DNA of 38,422 nt from Leptofilum sp050292445 (GCA_050292445.1 JBNKLQ010000017.1:1-38422), one strand, 5' to 3'. Shown: positions 1-8,143, counted from the first letter of the stretch. Translations and numbers: made by a program. Notes: generated by a model not told the origin, from the letters alone.

Positions 1-891
1 GAAGGCCAGCAAAATACCCGCAGCACCCACAACTGGCTGCAAGAGTTTCACACCTTTTACAAAGCGGTAGACCCAGACGCCCTCACCGTAGGCGAAGCGT
101 GGACCAGCACTCAGCAAGTGGTCGATTACACCGGTGACGAAGTAGATGTCGCCTTCCAGTTCGACCTGGCGCTGGACATCATCAACAGTGCGGGTGCCGG
201 GTTAGCCCCCATCTTTGCCGACACCCAGCAAGAAGTGTATGATGCTTTTCCGTCCAACCAGTACGCCACCTTTATCACCAACCACGACCAAAACCGGGTG
301 ATGTCCCAACTGCGCGGCGATGAAGGCCAGGCGCGTGTGGCCGCCGCCTTGTTACTGACAGGCCCTGGCGTCCCCTTCGTTTACTACGGTGAAGAAATTG
401 GCATGACGGGCATCAAGCCGGATGAAGATATTCGCCTGCCGATGCAATGGGCCAGCAACAGTCCCACCGTCGGCTTCACCGAAGGGACGCCCTGGCGAGC
501 GGCCGCCGCTGATTTCCCGGAACGCAGCGTAACCCGCCAAACCGACGACCCCGATTCTTTGCTGAGCCTGTACCGTGACCTCATTCATTTGCGTAACGAG
601 CATGAAGCGCTGCGCGTCGGCGACTGGTCATTGGTAGAGGCCAACTCACCACGGCTCTATACCTTCCTGCGCCAAACGGAAAACGAAACGGTGTTGGTCG
701 TCATCAATGTGAACAAAAACGCGGTTTCAGCTGAGGATTACAGCCTGGAATTGGCCTCAGACGGGTCGGTTACGGCCGTTTCCCTTTACGGTCTCCAACC
801 GGGCAGCAATCCTACCAGCGGCACCTATGTGCCCTTCGACGAAATTCCACCACAATCCGTTCATATCATTCAATTGCTGCCGGAAGAATGA
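1..891 (+). CDS. GH13 alpha-glucosidase/alpha-amylase, C-terminal part (5' truncated by window)
   Basis: The reading frame is open from base 1 to the TGA at 889-891, so this is the 3' end of a gene starting outside the window. The visible part carries the GH13 general acid/base glutamate in GEAW (codon at 94-96) and the region IV motif NHDQNR, whose Asp codon at 286-288 is the transition-state stabiliser. It continues with the typical GPGVPFVYYGEEIGM strand and PMQW, then the C-terminal beta domain. These are hallmarks of retaining alpha-glucan hydrolases such as oligo-1,6-glucosidase or alpha-amylase; exact specificity cannot be read without the N-terminal half. It probably acts in maltodextrin or starch use. 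Whether it is secreted is unknown, since any signal peptide lies upstream. A second GH13 gene lies at 4314. Confidence 0.9.
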   Translation, partial: EGQQNTRSTHNWLQEFHTFYKAVDPDALTVGEAWTSTQQVVDYTGDEVDVAFQFDLALDIINSAGAGLAPIFADTQQEVYDAFPSNQYATFITNHDQNRVMSQLRGDEGQARVAAALLLTGPGVPFVYYGEEIGMTGIKPDEDIRLPMQWASNSPTVGFTEGTPWRAAAADFPERSVTRQTDDPDSLLSLYRDLIHLRNEHEALRVGDWSLVEANSPRLYTFLRQTENETVLVVINVNKNAVSAEDYSLELASDGSVTAVSLYGLQPGSNPTSGTYVPFDEIPPQSVHIIQLLPEE

Positions 892-915
892 TGCTCTGGT
901 AGAAGGAAGAGGCAA

Positions 916-3900
916 ATGCAATCGAAAAAACTTCTCTTTCTTGTCATATTCATTTTTTTGTCCGCCTGTCAGCTGGCTGAACCAGCCCAGGAAAATGATA
1001 CCGGTGTAAGCGATACGGCCGTATCCACCCCACCAACCACCCTCTTCCAAAATGTCAGCCGCACCGCAGGCATCGTCCACACCCGCCAGGGCAACGACCG
1101 GGCCATCGGCCAGGCCTGGGGCGATTATGACCGCGATGGCTGGGTCGATTTCTACGTCACCGACACCGAAGGTCCCAACAGCCTCTACCACAACAACGGG
1201 GATGGCACCTTCAGCCATCCCCCGCTGGCCGAAACCGTGGCCCTGCCAGATGCCTATAGCGGCGGCGCTTCCTTTGCCGACTATGACAATGACGGTTGGC
1301 TCGACCTGTACGTGGTCAATTGGGGCCAAAACCACCTCTTCCACAACGAAGCTGGCCAGGGCTTTGTCGATGTCACCATCCAGGCAAGCGTAGGCGGTGA
1401 AGACGCCAACAGCCAAACCGCCTCCTGGGGCGACTACGACAACGACGGTTGGCTCGACCTGTACGTGGCCAACTGGTCCTGCTATCCCCGCTGCGGCCGT
1501 CCTAATGAAGGCGAATCCGACCGCCTTTACCACAACAACGGCGACGGCACCTTCAGCGACGTAACCCGCCTGCTCAACGGCCAAACCTACGGCGCAGGCT
1601 TTGTCGCCAGCTTTACGGATTACGATAACGATGGCGACCAGGACATCTACCTGGTCAACGACGAGTTCCTCTTCCCCACTGGCAACAAGCTGTGGCGCAA
1701 TGACGGCCCCGGCTGCGATGGCACCTGCTTCACTGAAATTGCCAGCGAAGCCGGAGCCGACACCCGCGTCATGGGCATGGGGCTGGCCACGGCCGATTAC
1801 GATAATGACGGCGACTTTGACTTTTACTTCTCCAATGCTGGGCCGATGACCCTGCTGCAAAATCAGGGAGATGGCACCTTTAGCGATATGGCCGATCTGG
1901 CGGGCGTGGCCGTGCCCGACGGCGTTGCCTGGGCCGCCTCCGCGCTGGATTACGACAACGACGGCTGGCAAGATTTGTACCTGGCTGTCATGACCACGGC
2001 TGATCACAAGGGTCTGGCCGCAAACCCACTCTTCCACAACAATGGCGATGGCACCTTTAGTCGCATCACCTCCGGCAGCGGAGCTTGTGATGTGGGGCCA
2101 ACGATGGGCATTGCCACGGCCGATTTTGACAACGACGGCTGGGTTGATTTGCTCATCGGCAACAAGGATAACGGCTACAGCTTGTTGCGCAATCAGACCG
2201 GGGCGCAAGCAAACAGCCATTGGTTTTCGCTGGACCTGGTAGGCGATGGGCCAGTTAACCGAGATGCGGTGGGCACGCGGGTCACCATTCGCACGGCCGA
2301 TGGCGTTACCCAAATGCGCCAGGTGCAAAATGGCGGCAGCCTGGGCGCGGGCAATGAGCTGACGCTGCACTTTGGCCTGGGCACGGCCGTTTCCATCGAT
2401 GAACTGACGATTAACTGGCCAGACGGCCGTACCCAACAATTCACCAACATCCCCGCCGACCGCAAAGTCAGCCTACCCTACCCGCTGGACGCTACCGCCG
2501 AGGCTGCCCAGCAAGCCGCACTCTACCCCGTCACCGAAACAGCATCCAATCCACTGATCGTTAGCAAATTCACCCCCACTATGAAAATCCTTATCATCGC
2601 CACCAGCGCGGCCTGGCTGGGACTGCTGCTGCTCGTCTTTCTTTATCGCCGCAATCTGGGAATTAGCTGGCAAAGCGTGCGCTGGGTGGGTGTGCTGGTG
2701 CTGGTTGTTTTTGTAACAGCGTATCTGTTCAACAATTTGCAAGCGGCCGAAAAAACACCAGAACCCAGCCAAAACGCTTCTACACTGGAAATTCTTTTGG
2801 CCCAGGCTGGAGCGGGGGTACCTTTACAACAGGCTGCTCCCTCCGCTGAAAAAGTCGCCTTGGGCCGCGCCCTGTTCTGGGATCCGCTCCTAAGCGGCAA
2901 CAAAGATATTGCCTGCGTCACCTGCCATCATCCCCTGCAAGCCACCGGGGACGGTTTATCGCTGCCCATTGGCACAGGCGGACAGGGATTGGCTCCCGAA
3001 CGTATTTTTGTCAACAACCGTCAGGTACTGGTGCCGCGCAATGCCACCCCTGTGTTCAACATGGGGTTGGACGGGATGGACGTGCTCTTTTGGGATGGAC
3101 GGGTGTCAGGAACGGCCGTTGCTGAATTCAATAGCCCGGCCAACGATGACCTGCCCTACGACCTGGACAATGCTCTGGCCGTGCAGGCGATGTTCCCCGT
3201 AACCTCGCGCGATGAAATGCGCGGGCGGCGCGGCGACACCGATCTTTTTGGTGAACGCAACACCATGTCCAGCGCTGCCGATCATCAATCTAGCCGCATC
3301 TGGGACGAACTGATGGTAGAAATTTTAGCCGTGTCAGCCTATCAAGAAATGTTCCAGGCTGCCTACCCGGATGTACCCCTGGAAGAATTGAACTTTGGCC
3401 ACGCTGCGAACGCGATGGCTGCCTACCAAATGGAAATATTTACCTTTTTAGACAGCCCCTGGGATCGTTATTTGCAGGGAGACGAAACGGCCGTATCGTC
3501 GGAAGTCTTAACCGGAGCAGAACTGTTTTACGGCAAAGCAGGCTGCGCCCGCTGCCACAGCGGTTCGTTGCTGAGTGATTTGCAGTTCCACAACATTGGC
3601 GTGCCGCAGGTAGGGCCGGGCAAAGGCAATGAGGAGCCATACGATTACGGCCGTGCTCGCGTCACGGGCGACGACAGCGATCTGTTTGCCTTCCGCACGC
3701 CACCGCTGCGCAATGTAGCCATCACCGGCCCCTGGATGCACAATGGCGCTTACGCCACGCTGGAAGCGGCCGTTTTGCACCATCTCGATCCGGCAGAGGC
3801 AGTAGAAAATTATGACTTCAGCCAGCTGACGCCCTTGATGCAGGAAGAAGATTCAGGGGATACGGCCGTACATACCGCTGCTCTCAGCGCGCCTACTTTT

Positions 3901-4050
3901 GACCGGCCTAGCCCAGAGCTGACCGACGCCGAAGTGGCCGCCCTGCTGGCCTTTCTGGAATCGCTCACTTCGCCCTCGACCCTTGACCTGAGCCACACGA
4001 TTCCAGAGTCGGTGCCCAGCGGCCTGCCAGTTGGCGGTTCTATCAATTAA
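916..4050 (+). CDS. Lipoprotein fusing FG-GAP/ASPIC-UnbV repeats to a di-haem cytochrome c peroxidase domain
   Basis: ATG at 916 follows a purine-rich GGAAGAGG. Residues 1-18 form a lipoprotein signal (hydrophobic core, then LSAC). Residues about 40-430 hold repeated FG-GAP/VCBS blades, each with a DYDNDGW-type calcium-binding loop. Residues about 435-510 match an ASPIC/UnbV domain (GTRVTIRTADG, then LTINWPDG). Two hydrophobic segments follow, at about 556-575 and 588-608. The C-terminal 400 residues are a MauG/CcpA-type di-haem peroxidase with haem sites CVTCH (667-671) and CARCH (877-881). Two TM helices would return the chain to the outside, putting both halves outside the membrane, as haem c attachment requires. 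Known family role: peroxide reduction or oxidation of a protein partner. The FG-GAP half may bind that partner or the cell surface (inference). The fusion is unusual; I see no frameshift or break between the halves. Confidence 0.88.
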   Translation: MQSKKLLFLVIFIFLSACQLAEPAQENDTGVSDTAVSTPPTTLFQNVSRTAGIVHTRQGNDRAIGQAWGDYDRDGWVDFYVTDTEGPNSLYHNNGDGTFSHPPLAETVALPDAYSGGASFADYDNDGWLDLYVVNWGQNHLFHNEAGQGFVDVTIQASVGGEDANSQTASWGDYDNDGWLDLYVANWSCYPRCGRPNEGESDRLYHNNGDGTFSDVTRLLNGQTYGAGFVASFTDYDNDGDQDIYLVNDEFLFPTGNKLWRNDGPGCDGTCFTEIASEAGADTRVMGMGLATADYDNDGDFDFYFSNAGPMTLLQNQGDGTFSDMADLAGVAVPDGVAWAASALDYDNDGWQDLYLAVMTTADHKGLAANPLFHNNGDGTFSRITSGSGACDVGPTMGIATADFDNDGWVDLLIGNKDNGYSLLRNQTGAQANSHWFSLDLVGDGPVNRDAVGTRVTIRTADGVTQMRQVQNGGSLGAGNELTLHFGLGTAVSIDELTINWPDGRTQQFTNIPADRKVSLPYPLDATAEAAQQAALYPVTETASNPLIVSKFTPTMKILIIATSAAWLGLLLLVFLYRRNLGISWQSVRWVGVLVLVVFVTAYLFNNLQAAEKTPEPSQNASTLEILLAQAGAGVPLQQAAPSAEKVALGRALFWDPLLSGNKDIACVTCHHPLQATGDGLSLPIGTGGQGLAPERIFVNNRQVLVPRNATPVFNMGLDGMDVLFWDGRVSGTAVAEFNSPANDDLPYDLDNALAVQAMFPVTSRDEMRGRRGDTDLFGERNTMSSAADHQSSRIWDELMVEILAVSAYQEMFQAAYPDVPLEELNFGHAANAMAAYQMEIFTFLDSPWDRYLQGDETAVSSEVLTGAELFYGKAGCARCHSGSLLSDLQFHNIGVPQVGPGKGNEEPYDYGRARVTGDDSDLFAFRTPPLRNVAITGPWMHNGAYATLEAAVLHHLDPAEAVENYDFSQLTPLMQEEDSGDTAVHTAALSAPTFDRPSPELTDAEVAALLAFLESLTSPSTLDLSHTIPESVPSGLPVGGSIN

Positions 4051-4084
4051 TGGCGATCTGAGTGAGCCAATCGCTTGGCTTTTT

Positions 4085-4139
4085 ATCAACAGATTACCCA
4101 GATAAAATCTACTGAATCTGCGTAATCTGTTGATTTTTT
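4085..4139 (+). terminator. Rho-independent terminator after the peroxidase fusion gene
   Basis: A perfect 13-bp inverted repeat (4085-4097 with 4122-4134, arm ATCAACAGATTAC) is followed by a run of T at 4134-4139, 35 bases after the stop codon of the upstream gene. The 24-base loop also holds ATCTGCG-like words, so it may be a dispersed repeat doing duty as a terminator. Confidence 0.7.
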
Positions 4140-4153
4140 CTTTGCTCATAAGT

Positions 4154-4247
4154 GGAGAACGGAAAGTAACGAGGATCGCTGCCGTTCTCCTTATAAGTAA
4201 ATCCCATCTCACTTATCCCATTTTAAGCAATTTACCGGGATTTACTT
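4154..4247. repeat. Two consecutive inverted repeats in the 4051-4313 gap
   Basis: GGAGAACGG (4154-4162) pairs with CCGTTCTCC (4182-4190). Directly after it AAGTAAATCCC (4195-4205) pairs with GGGATTTACTT (4237-4247). Both are perfect. Neither is followed by a clear T-run, so they look like intergenic repeat elements rather than terminators. Confidence 0.65.
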
Positions 4248-4313
4248 AAGCAAGAAAAGAGCTGATAAACGATGAGACAAGTTTTTACAGTACACAAAGA
4301 GGCAGAAGAATAA

Positions 4314-6026
4314 ATGGATGATTTTGTTTTTGGCTCCCTATCAACCACGGAAAAACGGCTGAATTATTATCAGGAATGGCGACAGGGTGTGAAGCACCAC
4401 AGCCTGATCGAGCCGCGTGCCCCCCAGGTGGAAGATGCGCCAACCCTTACCGTGATCGTTGGCTTGCCGCAACTGATTGAAAAGATTGAATGTGAAGTAA
4501 CGTTGCCGGAAACGGCCGTTTATCCGCTTCATCGCAGCGAAACCAAGTGGGATTTACTCAACTGGCAATATATGCAGCTGTGGCAGGTCACGCTGCCACC
4601 CCAGCCGGAAGGTACCCTCGTACGCTATACCATCAAAGCGTACCCCGCTGATGGCTCGGAGCCGATTTTGGCCAACGATGGCGAAGTTTTTTCTTACTAC
4701 GTGGGTCCCAGCGAACCACCTGCCTGGAGCCAGTCAGCTGTTGTGTACCAAATTTTCCCTGACAGATTTTACCCGGGAGACGGCCGTTCCTGGAACGCCA
4801 CCAAAACCCTGAATGACATTTACGGCGGCACCCTGCGTGGCATCATCCAGAAGCTAGATTATGTGGCAGAAATGGGCTTCAACACCCTCTGGCTCAATCC
4901 CTTTTTCCCCGATGACAGTCATCATGGCTACCACGCCACCGACTACTTTAGCGTCAACCCGCGCCTGGGCAGCCTGGAAGACGTCCGCGAGTTGGTGGAT
5001 ACAGCCCACAGCAAGGGTATCCGGGTGCTGCTGGACTTTGTGGCCAACCATTGGGGCCGTGAACACCACAGCTTTCAGGAAGCCATTCAAAATCCAGACA
5101 GTCCTTTTGTCAATTGGTACCACTGGATCGATTATCCGCATGACTATGAAACCTTTTTTGGCGTAATGGATCTGCCTCAGGTTAACGTCAATCATCCCGA
5201 AGTGCGGAAATACCTGCTAGACAGCGTGCGCTTTTGGCTGGGGGATGTGGGCTTCGATGGCCTGCGGCTCGATTATGCACTGGGACCAACCCATGATTTT
5301 TGGACCGAAATGCGGGCCACGGTTAAGCAAATCAAGCCCGATGCCTGGATTTTTGGCGAAGTGGTTGAGACCCCTTCAACGTTGCTCAGTTATGAAGGTC
5401 GCCTGGATGGCTGTCTGGATTTCTCTTTGGAACAGGCGCTGCGAGACACGTTTGCGCTCCACCGTATGACGCTCTCTGAATTTGCCAGCTTCGTCATTAA
5501 ACATGAGCGCTTCTTCCCGGAAACATACAGTCGGCCCAGCTTTTTAGACAACCACGACATGAATCGCTTTTACTTTGCCACCGGCCACGACAAGCGCAAG
5601 CTCAAGCTGGCGGCGCTGTGCCAGTTTACCCTTATCGGCCCACCGATTGTGTACAACGGCAGCGAGGTGGGGGTGCGTCAGGAACGGGGCATGCAGGAGC
5701 CAGACAGTCAGGGTATGGAAGAAAATCGGCAGCCGATGCTGTGGGACCAAGACCAGGATGGGGACATTCGGGAGTATTTCCGCTGGCTGATCCAGTTCCG
5801 GCACGATCATCCAGTGTTAGGACACGGCCGTTTCGCCATTATTCAATCAGAGAAGGACACGCTGGTTTATGCTCGCAGCAGCGACACAGAAACAATTTGG
5901 GTGGCGCTCAATACCAGTGATGAGATGCAGGAAATAACGGCCGTTTCCGATCAGCATCAACACACCTTCACCCTGCCCCCGTGGTCTGGTGATGTCCACT
6001 GCTTCCCGCCCAGGATGCCTGAATAA
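4314..6026 (+). CDS. GH13 alpha-amylase family enzyme, neopullulanase/cyclomaltodextrinase-like
   Basis: This is a 570-residue protein without a signal peptide, so probably cytoplasmic. Residues about 1-130 form a beta-sandwich starch-binding-like N domain, as in neopullulanases. The GH13 barrel begins near AVVYQIFPDRFYPGD (about 142-156). The nucleophile is Asp320 in GFDGLRLDYA, the acid/base Glu349 in FGEVVE, and the third acidic residue Asp415 in FLDNHDMNRF. The NHWGREH segment corresponds to conserved region I. A beta-domain of about 80 residues closes the protein. Family role: hydrolysis of alpha-1,4 and alpha-1,6 links in maltodextrins, pullulan fragments or cyclodextrins taken into the cell. 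The likely partner is the GH13 enzyme ending at 891. The start is ATG 4314; the Shine-Dalgarno is weak (purine-rich AGAAGAA). Confidence 0.9.
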   Translation: MDDFVFGSLSTTEKRLNYYQEWRQGVKHHSLIEPRAPQVEDAPTLTVIVGLPQLIEKIECEVTLPETAVYPLHRSETKWDLLNWQYMQLWQVTLPPQPEGTLVRYTIKAYPADGSEPILANDGEVFSYYVGPSEPPAWSQSAVVYQIFPDRFYPGDGRSWNATKTLNDIYGGTLRGIIQKLDYVAEMGFNTLWLNPFFPDDSHHGYHATDYFSVNPRLGSLEDVRELVDTAHSKGIRVLLDFVANHWGREHHSFQEAIQNPDSPFVNWYHWIDYPHDYETFFGVMDLPQVNVNHPEVRKYLLDSVRFWLGDVGFDGLRLDYALGPTHDFWTEMRATVKQIKPDAWIFGEVVETPSTLLSYEGRLDGCLDFSLEQALRDTFALHRMTLSEFASFVIKHERFFPETYSRPSFLDNHDMNRFYFATGHDKRKLKLAALCQFTLIGPPIVYNGSEVGVRQERGMQEPDSQGMEENRQPMLWDQDQDGDIREYFRWLIQFRHDHPVLGHGRFAIIQSEKDTLVYARSSDTETIWVALNTSDEMQEITAVSDQHQHTFTLPPWSGDVHCFPPRMPE

Positions 6027-6110
6027 CTTATCAGGCAAATTTCATTAACTCACGCAAAGACGCTAAGGCGCAAAGCTTTCTTTTCTTGGCGACTTTGCGC
6101 CTTTGCGTGA
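6017..6110 (+). terminator. Nested inverted repeats downstream of the GH13 gene
   Basis: GCCTGA (6017-6022) pairs with TCAGGC across the stop codon. At 6050-6110 a longer hairpin has arms TCACGCAAAG...GGCGCAAAG and CTTTGCGCCTTTGCGTGA around a short loop. It can end transcription of the GH13 gene before the asd promoter at 6155. The TTTGCG words are of a type I regard as intergenic repeats rather than a canonical U-tailed terminator. Confidence 0.5.
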
Positions 6111-6154
6111 GATTCAATTACAACTTGTTCGTATACTCTTTTCAGTCTACATGC

Positions 6155-6182
6155 TTGACAGGTCAACCAGATTCTTTATAAT
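6155..6182 (+). promoter_or_regulatory. Consensus sigma-70 type promoter of the T-box/asd transcript
   Basis: TTGACA (6155-6160) and TATAAT (6177-6182) are both exact consensus, with a 16-base spacer. Transcription should start near 6189, just before the structured leader. Confidence 0.85.
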
Positions 6183-6189
6183 CTTGCGA

Positions 6190-6524
6190 AATTCACAAGG
6201 ATTTGCCGCAAGGCAATCCCTGAAAAAGCAATGATCAGGACGAGTAGCGGCTGAGCCTGTTGCAGAGATCGGAAGGCCAAAGGCTGAGAGCCTCCGAAAC
6301 AAAGATAGCCCCGAAAACCCCCTGAGAGCGACTTCCTGAACAATAATTTTGAGTAGGGAAGCACGGTTGGCCCCGTTAACGGCCGTCTTGAGAGTATTCA
6401 GTAATCAGTAAACAGTAATCTAATCAGAACCGTTTACTGAATACTGATAACTGGTCACTGAATACTGAATTGGGTGGAACCGCGACGCCGTCGCCCCATT
6501 GTGGGCGCGGCGTTTTTATTTTTT
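6190..6524 (+). ncRNA. T-box riboswitch leader, threonine-type specifier, with terminator
   Basis: Stem I base: TCAGG (6235-6239) pairs with CCTGA (6321-6325). Outside it sit AATGA and GAG, a k-turn-like GA motif. The AGTA bulge is at 6243-6246. The distal part has GCAGAGA and the TCGGA/TCCGA hairpin. On the 3' side CGAAA (6312-6316) leads into ACC (6317-6319), the same place the specifier occupies in the well-studied glyQS leader (CGAAA then GGC). ACC is a threonine codon. GAGTAGG (6351-6357) and a stem III (6363-6386) follow. The conserved T-box GGGTGGAACCGCG is at 6472-6484; its TGGA would pair with a tRNA ending UCCA. The competing terminator hairpin (6486-6512) has a T-rich tail. Uncharged tRNA-Thr should favour read-through into asd, which makes a threonine precursor. 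Confidence 0.88.
6486..6524 (+). terminator. Intrinsic terminator of the T-box leader
   Basis: A GC-rich hairpin, CGCCGTCGCCCC against GGGCGCGGCG, is followed by TTTTTATTTTTT. It overlaps the 3' edge of the T-box sequence and is therefore mutually exclusive with the antiterminator. Confidence 0.85.
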
Positions 6525-6525
6525 C

Positions 6526-6559
6526 AGGTGCGACGCACATTCAAAAGTGCGTCGCACCT
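6526..6559. repeat. 13-bp perfect inverted repeat between T-box terminator and asd start
   Basis: AGGTGCGACGCAC (6526-6538) is the exact reverse complement of 6547-6559, with an 8-base loop. The same sequence recurs at 36272-36335, so it is a dispersed repeat family and not part of the riboswitch. It lies 12 bases before the asd Shine-Dalgarno GAGGT. Confidence 0.85.
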
Positions 6560-6582
6560 CGAAGCAAAACGAGGTAAATTGT

Positions 6583-7638
6583 ATGAACACGAAAATTCCC
6601 GTCGGTATTCTGGCTGCCACTGGCTCAGTGGGGCAGCGTTTTATTCAACATCTGGTAGACCATCCCTGGTTTGAGATTACCGCACTGACTGGCTCGGACC
6701 GCACGGCGGGACGGCCGTATGGCGAAGGCGTCAACTGGCTGCTGCCCGGCGAACCGCCCGCTGCCGTGGCCGGCATGATCGTCCAGCCTACCGAACCCAA
6801 TCTGGAACCGCGTGTCCTCTTTTCCGCCCTGCCCACGGCGGAAGCGCGAGAGTTGGAGCCGAAGTTTGCCCAGGCGGGCTACATTGTCCTCACCAACGCT
6901 TCGCCGTACCGCATGGATCCGTGCGTGCCGCTGCTCATCCCGGAGGTAAACCCGGACCACACGGCACTCATTCCCCGCCAAAAAGAGGAATATGGCTGGG
7001 ACGGCTGGATTGTGGCCAACGCCAACTGCTCCACCACGAGTATCGTTTTGCCATTACAAATTTTGCATCAGACGTATGGGCTAGAAACGGCCGTTGTCGT
7101 CACCATGCAGGCCATTTCTGGCGCAGGTTACCCTGGCGTTCCCTCACTGGACATCATGGACAACGTTATCCCTTACATTGGCGGGGAAGATGGCAAGCTG
7201 GAAAGCGAACCGCGCAAGCTGTGCGGTACCTACGCCAATGGCACGATTGAAATGGCTCCCTTCATGGTTAGCGCTCAAGCCAACCGCGTCCCCGTCATCG
7301 ATGGCCATTTGGGCAGCATCTCTGTCAAGCTCAGCCAATCTGCCACCGCCGAAGAGGTGATTAAGCTGTTCCAAACGTGGCAGCCCCCCGAAATCATTCG
7401 CGATCTGCCTACCATGCCCAAATCCGTCTTCATTTACCGGCCGGAAGCCAACCGCCCCCAGCCCCGCCTGGACCGCGACGCGGGTAACGGCCTGGCCTGG
7501 ACCGTCGGTGGGGTGCGCCAGTGCCCGGTTAACGACATTCGCTTCCTTTCCATCACCCACAACACCCTGCGCGGCGCGGCCAGCGGTTCGGTGCTGAACG
7601 CGGAGTTGTTGGTGAAACAGGGGTTTATTCCCGCATGA
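6583..7638 (+). CDS. asd: Aspartate-semialdehyde dehydrogenase
   Basis: It reduces aspartyl phosphate to aspartate semialdehyde with NADPH, the branch point to threonine, methionine, lysine and diaminopimelate. The start is ATG 6583 (MNTKIPVG), after GAGGT at 6571-6575; the longer open frame from 6499 would read through the hairpin and is rejected. The protein has 351 residues. The NADP loop is AATGSVGQRF near residue 10. The catalytic cysteine is Cys149 in NANCSTTS, the active-site histidine His242 in VPVIDGHLG. The longer form and motif spelling resemble the archaeal/fungal class of the enzyme more than the E. coli class. Control by the threonine-type T-box upstream indicates that in this organism supply of threonine is the regulated output. 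No aspartokinase or homoserine gene lies nearby. Confidence 0.95.
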   Translation: MNTKIPVGILAATGSVGQRFIQHLVDHPWFEITALTGSDRTAGRPYGEGVNWLLPGEPPAAVAGMIVQPTEPNLEPRVLFSALPTAEARELEPKFAQAGYIVLTNASPYRMDPCVPLLIPEVNPDHTALIPRQKEEYGWDGWIVANANCSTTSIVLPLQILHQTYGLETAVVVTMQAISGAGYPGVPSLDIMDNVIPYIGGEDGKLESEPRKLCGTYANGTIEMAPFMVSAQANRVPVIDGHLGSISVKLSQSATAEEVIKLFQTWQPPEIIRDLPTMPKSVFIYRPEANRPQPRLDRDAGNGLAWTVGGVRQCPVNDIRFLSITHNTLRGAASGSVLNAELLVKQGFIPA

Positions 7639-7640
7639 TA

Positions 7641-8142
7641 GGGTGAAGGGGTGAACGGGTGATGAGGTGATTATTTTGTCTTTTTGCCGGGGAGAACCCA
7701 GGTATGGGGATAGTTGATCATACCCACAATAGTGGCTAAGATGCCGTCATAAATGAGATAGAGTTCAGCGGCCGTTTCGCGGTCGAGGTAAGCACATTTC
7801 ACGGCAAATTCAAGCCAGACCTGTGTTTCGGCCGCCTCACGTTCAGCGTCAGAAAGCTTGCTGATAAACGCCTTCTCATACCGTCGTTTGCGCCATGCCT
7901 CGGCCAAATTTGCACAAACCGACCGGGATGAGCGACGAATTTGGTCGGTTAGCGAATAAGTTTCCTCTTTAGGAAACTGCTTCGATAAATCAAATATCGT
8001 CATCACAGCCGAGAATGCGCGCTGATAAACGTCTAGATCGTTGTGGGTTTGAATTTTCTGTGCCAAAATGAATCCTCCTAAAAACTGGTAGGCCCATTAT
8101 GACACCCTTCCCTCACCCTGTCACCCCTTCACCCGCTCACCC
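7641..8142. repeat. Inverted CACCC-rich repeats bracketing the four-helix-bundle gene
   Basis: GGGTGAAGGGGTGA (7641-7654) is the exact reverse complement of 8121-8134. Around this core both sides carry more degenerate copies of the same word (7655-7670 and 8103-8142). The only gene between the arms is the small four-helix-bundle gene. Confidence 0.7.
7671..8066 (-). CDS. Four helix bundle protein, S23 (23S rRNA intervening-sequence) family
   Basis: The 131-residue protein matches the family in length and in its markers: DLDVYQRAF near the start, then SLTDQIRRSSRSVCANLAEAW, then a K/R-rich stretch and a helix with LSDAEREAAETQVWLEFA. Members were first found inside 23S rRNA intervening sequences. 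Others stand alone, and a related fold (Avd) assists diversity-generating reverse transcriptases. The start codon is TTG (bases 8064-8066 on the minus strand): AGGAGG sits 8 bases upstream, and no ATG is available in frame. No reverse transcriptase or rRNA is in the window. Function unknown; RNA or DNA binding is the usual suggestion. It is enclosed by inverted repeats, suggesting movement as a unit (inference). Confidence 0.88.
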   Translation of the reverse strand: MAQKIQTHNDLDVYQRAFSAVMTIFDLSKQFPKEETYSLTDQIRRSSRSVCANLAEAWRKRRYEKAFISKLSDAEREAAETQVWLEFAVKCAYLDRETAAELYLIYDGILATIVGMINYPHTWVLPGKKTK

Positions 8143-8143
8143 T

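Noticed and set aside
757..2439. A 560-codon open frame on the minus strand
   Set aside because: It is the antisense of the FG-GAP repeats: GAC/GAT/AAC codons read backwards give Val/Ile-rich sequence, and there is no ribosome site, no family similarity and an obvious gene on the other strand.
6190..6524. Aspartate specifier GAC (6330-6332) for the T-box
   Set aside because: GAC lies outside the stem I base pairing TCAGG/CCTGA; ACC sits in the canonical position after CGAAA and fits threonine control of asd.
6499..6582. Extended asd start upstream of 6583
   Set aside because: The extension would translate through the T-box terminator tail and the repeat hairpin; ATG 6583 has the ribosome site and the conserved N terminus.
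7671..8066. Diversity-generating retroelement accessory (Avd) gene
   Set aside because: No reverse transcriptase and no template/variable repeat pair is present; the motifs fit the S23 family better.
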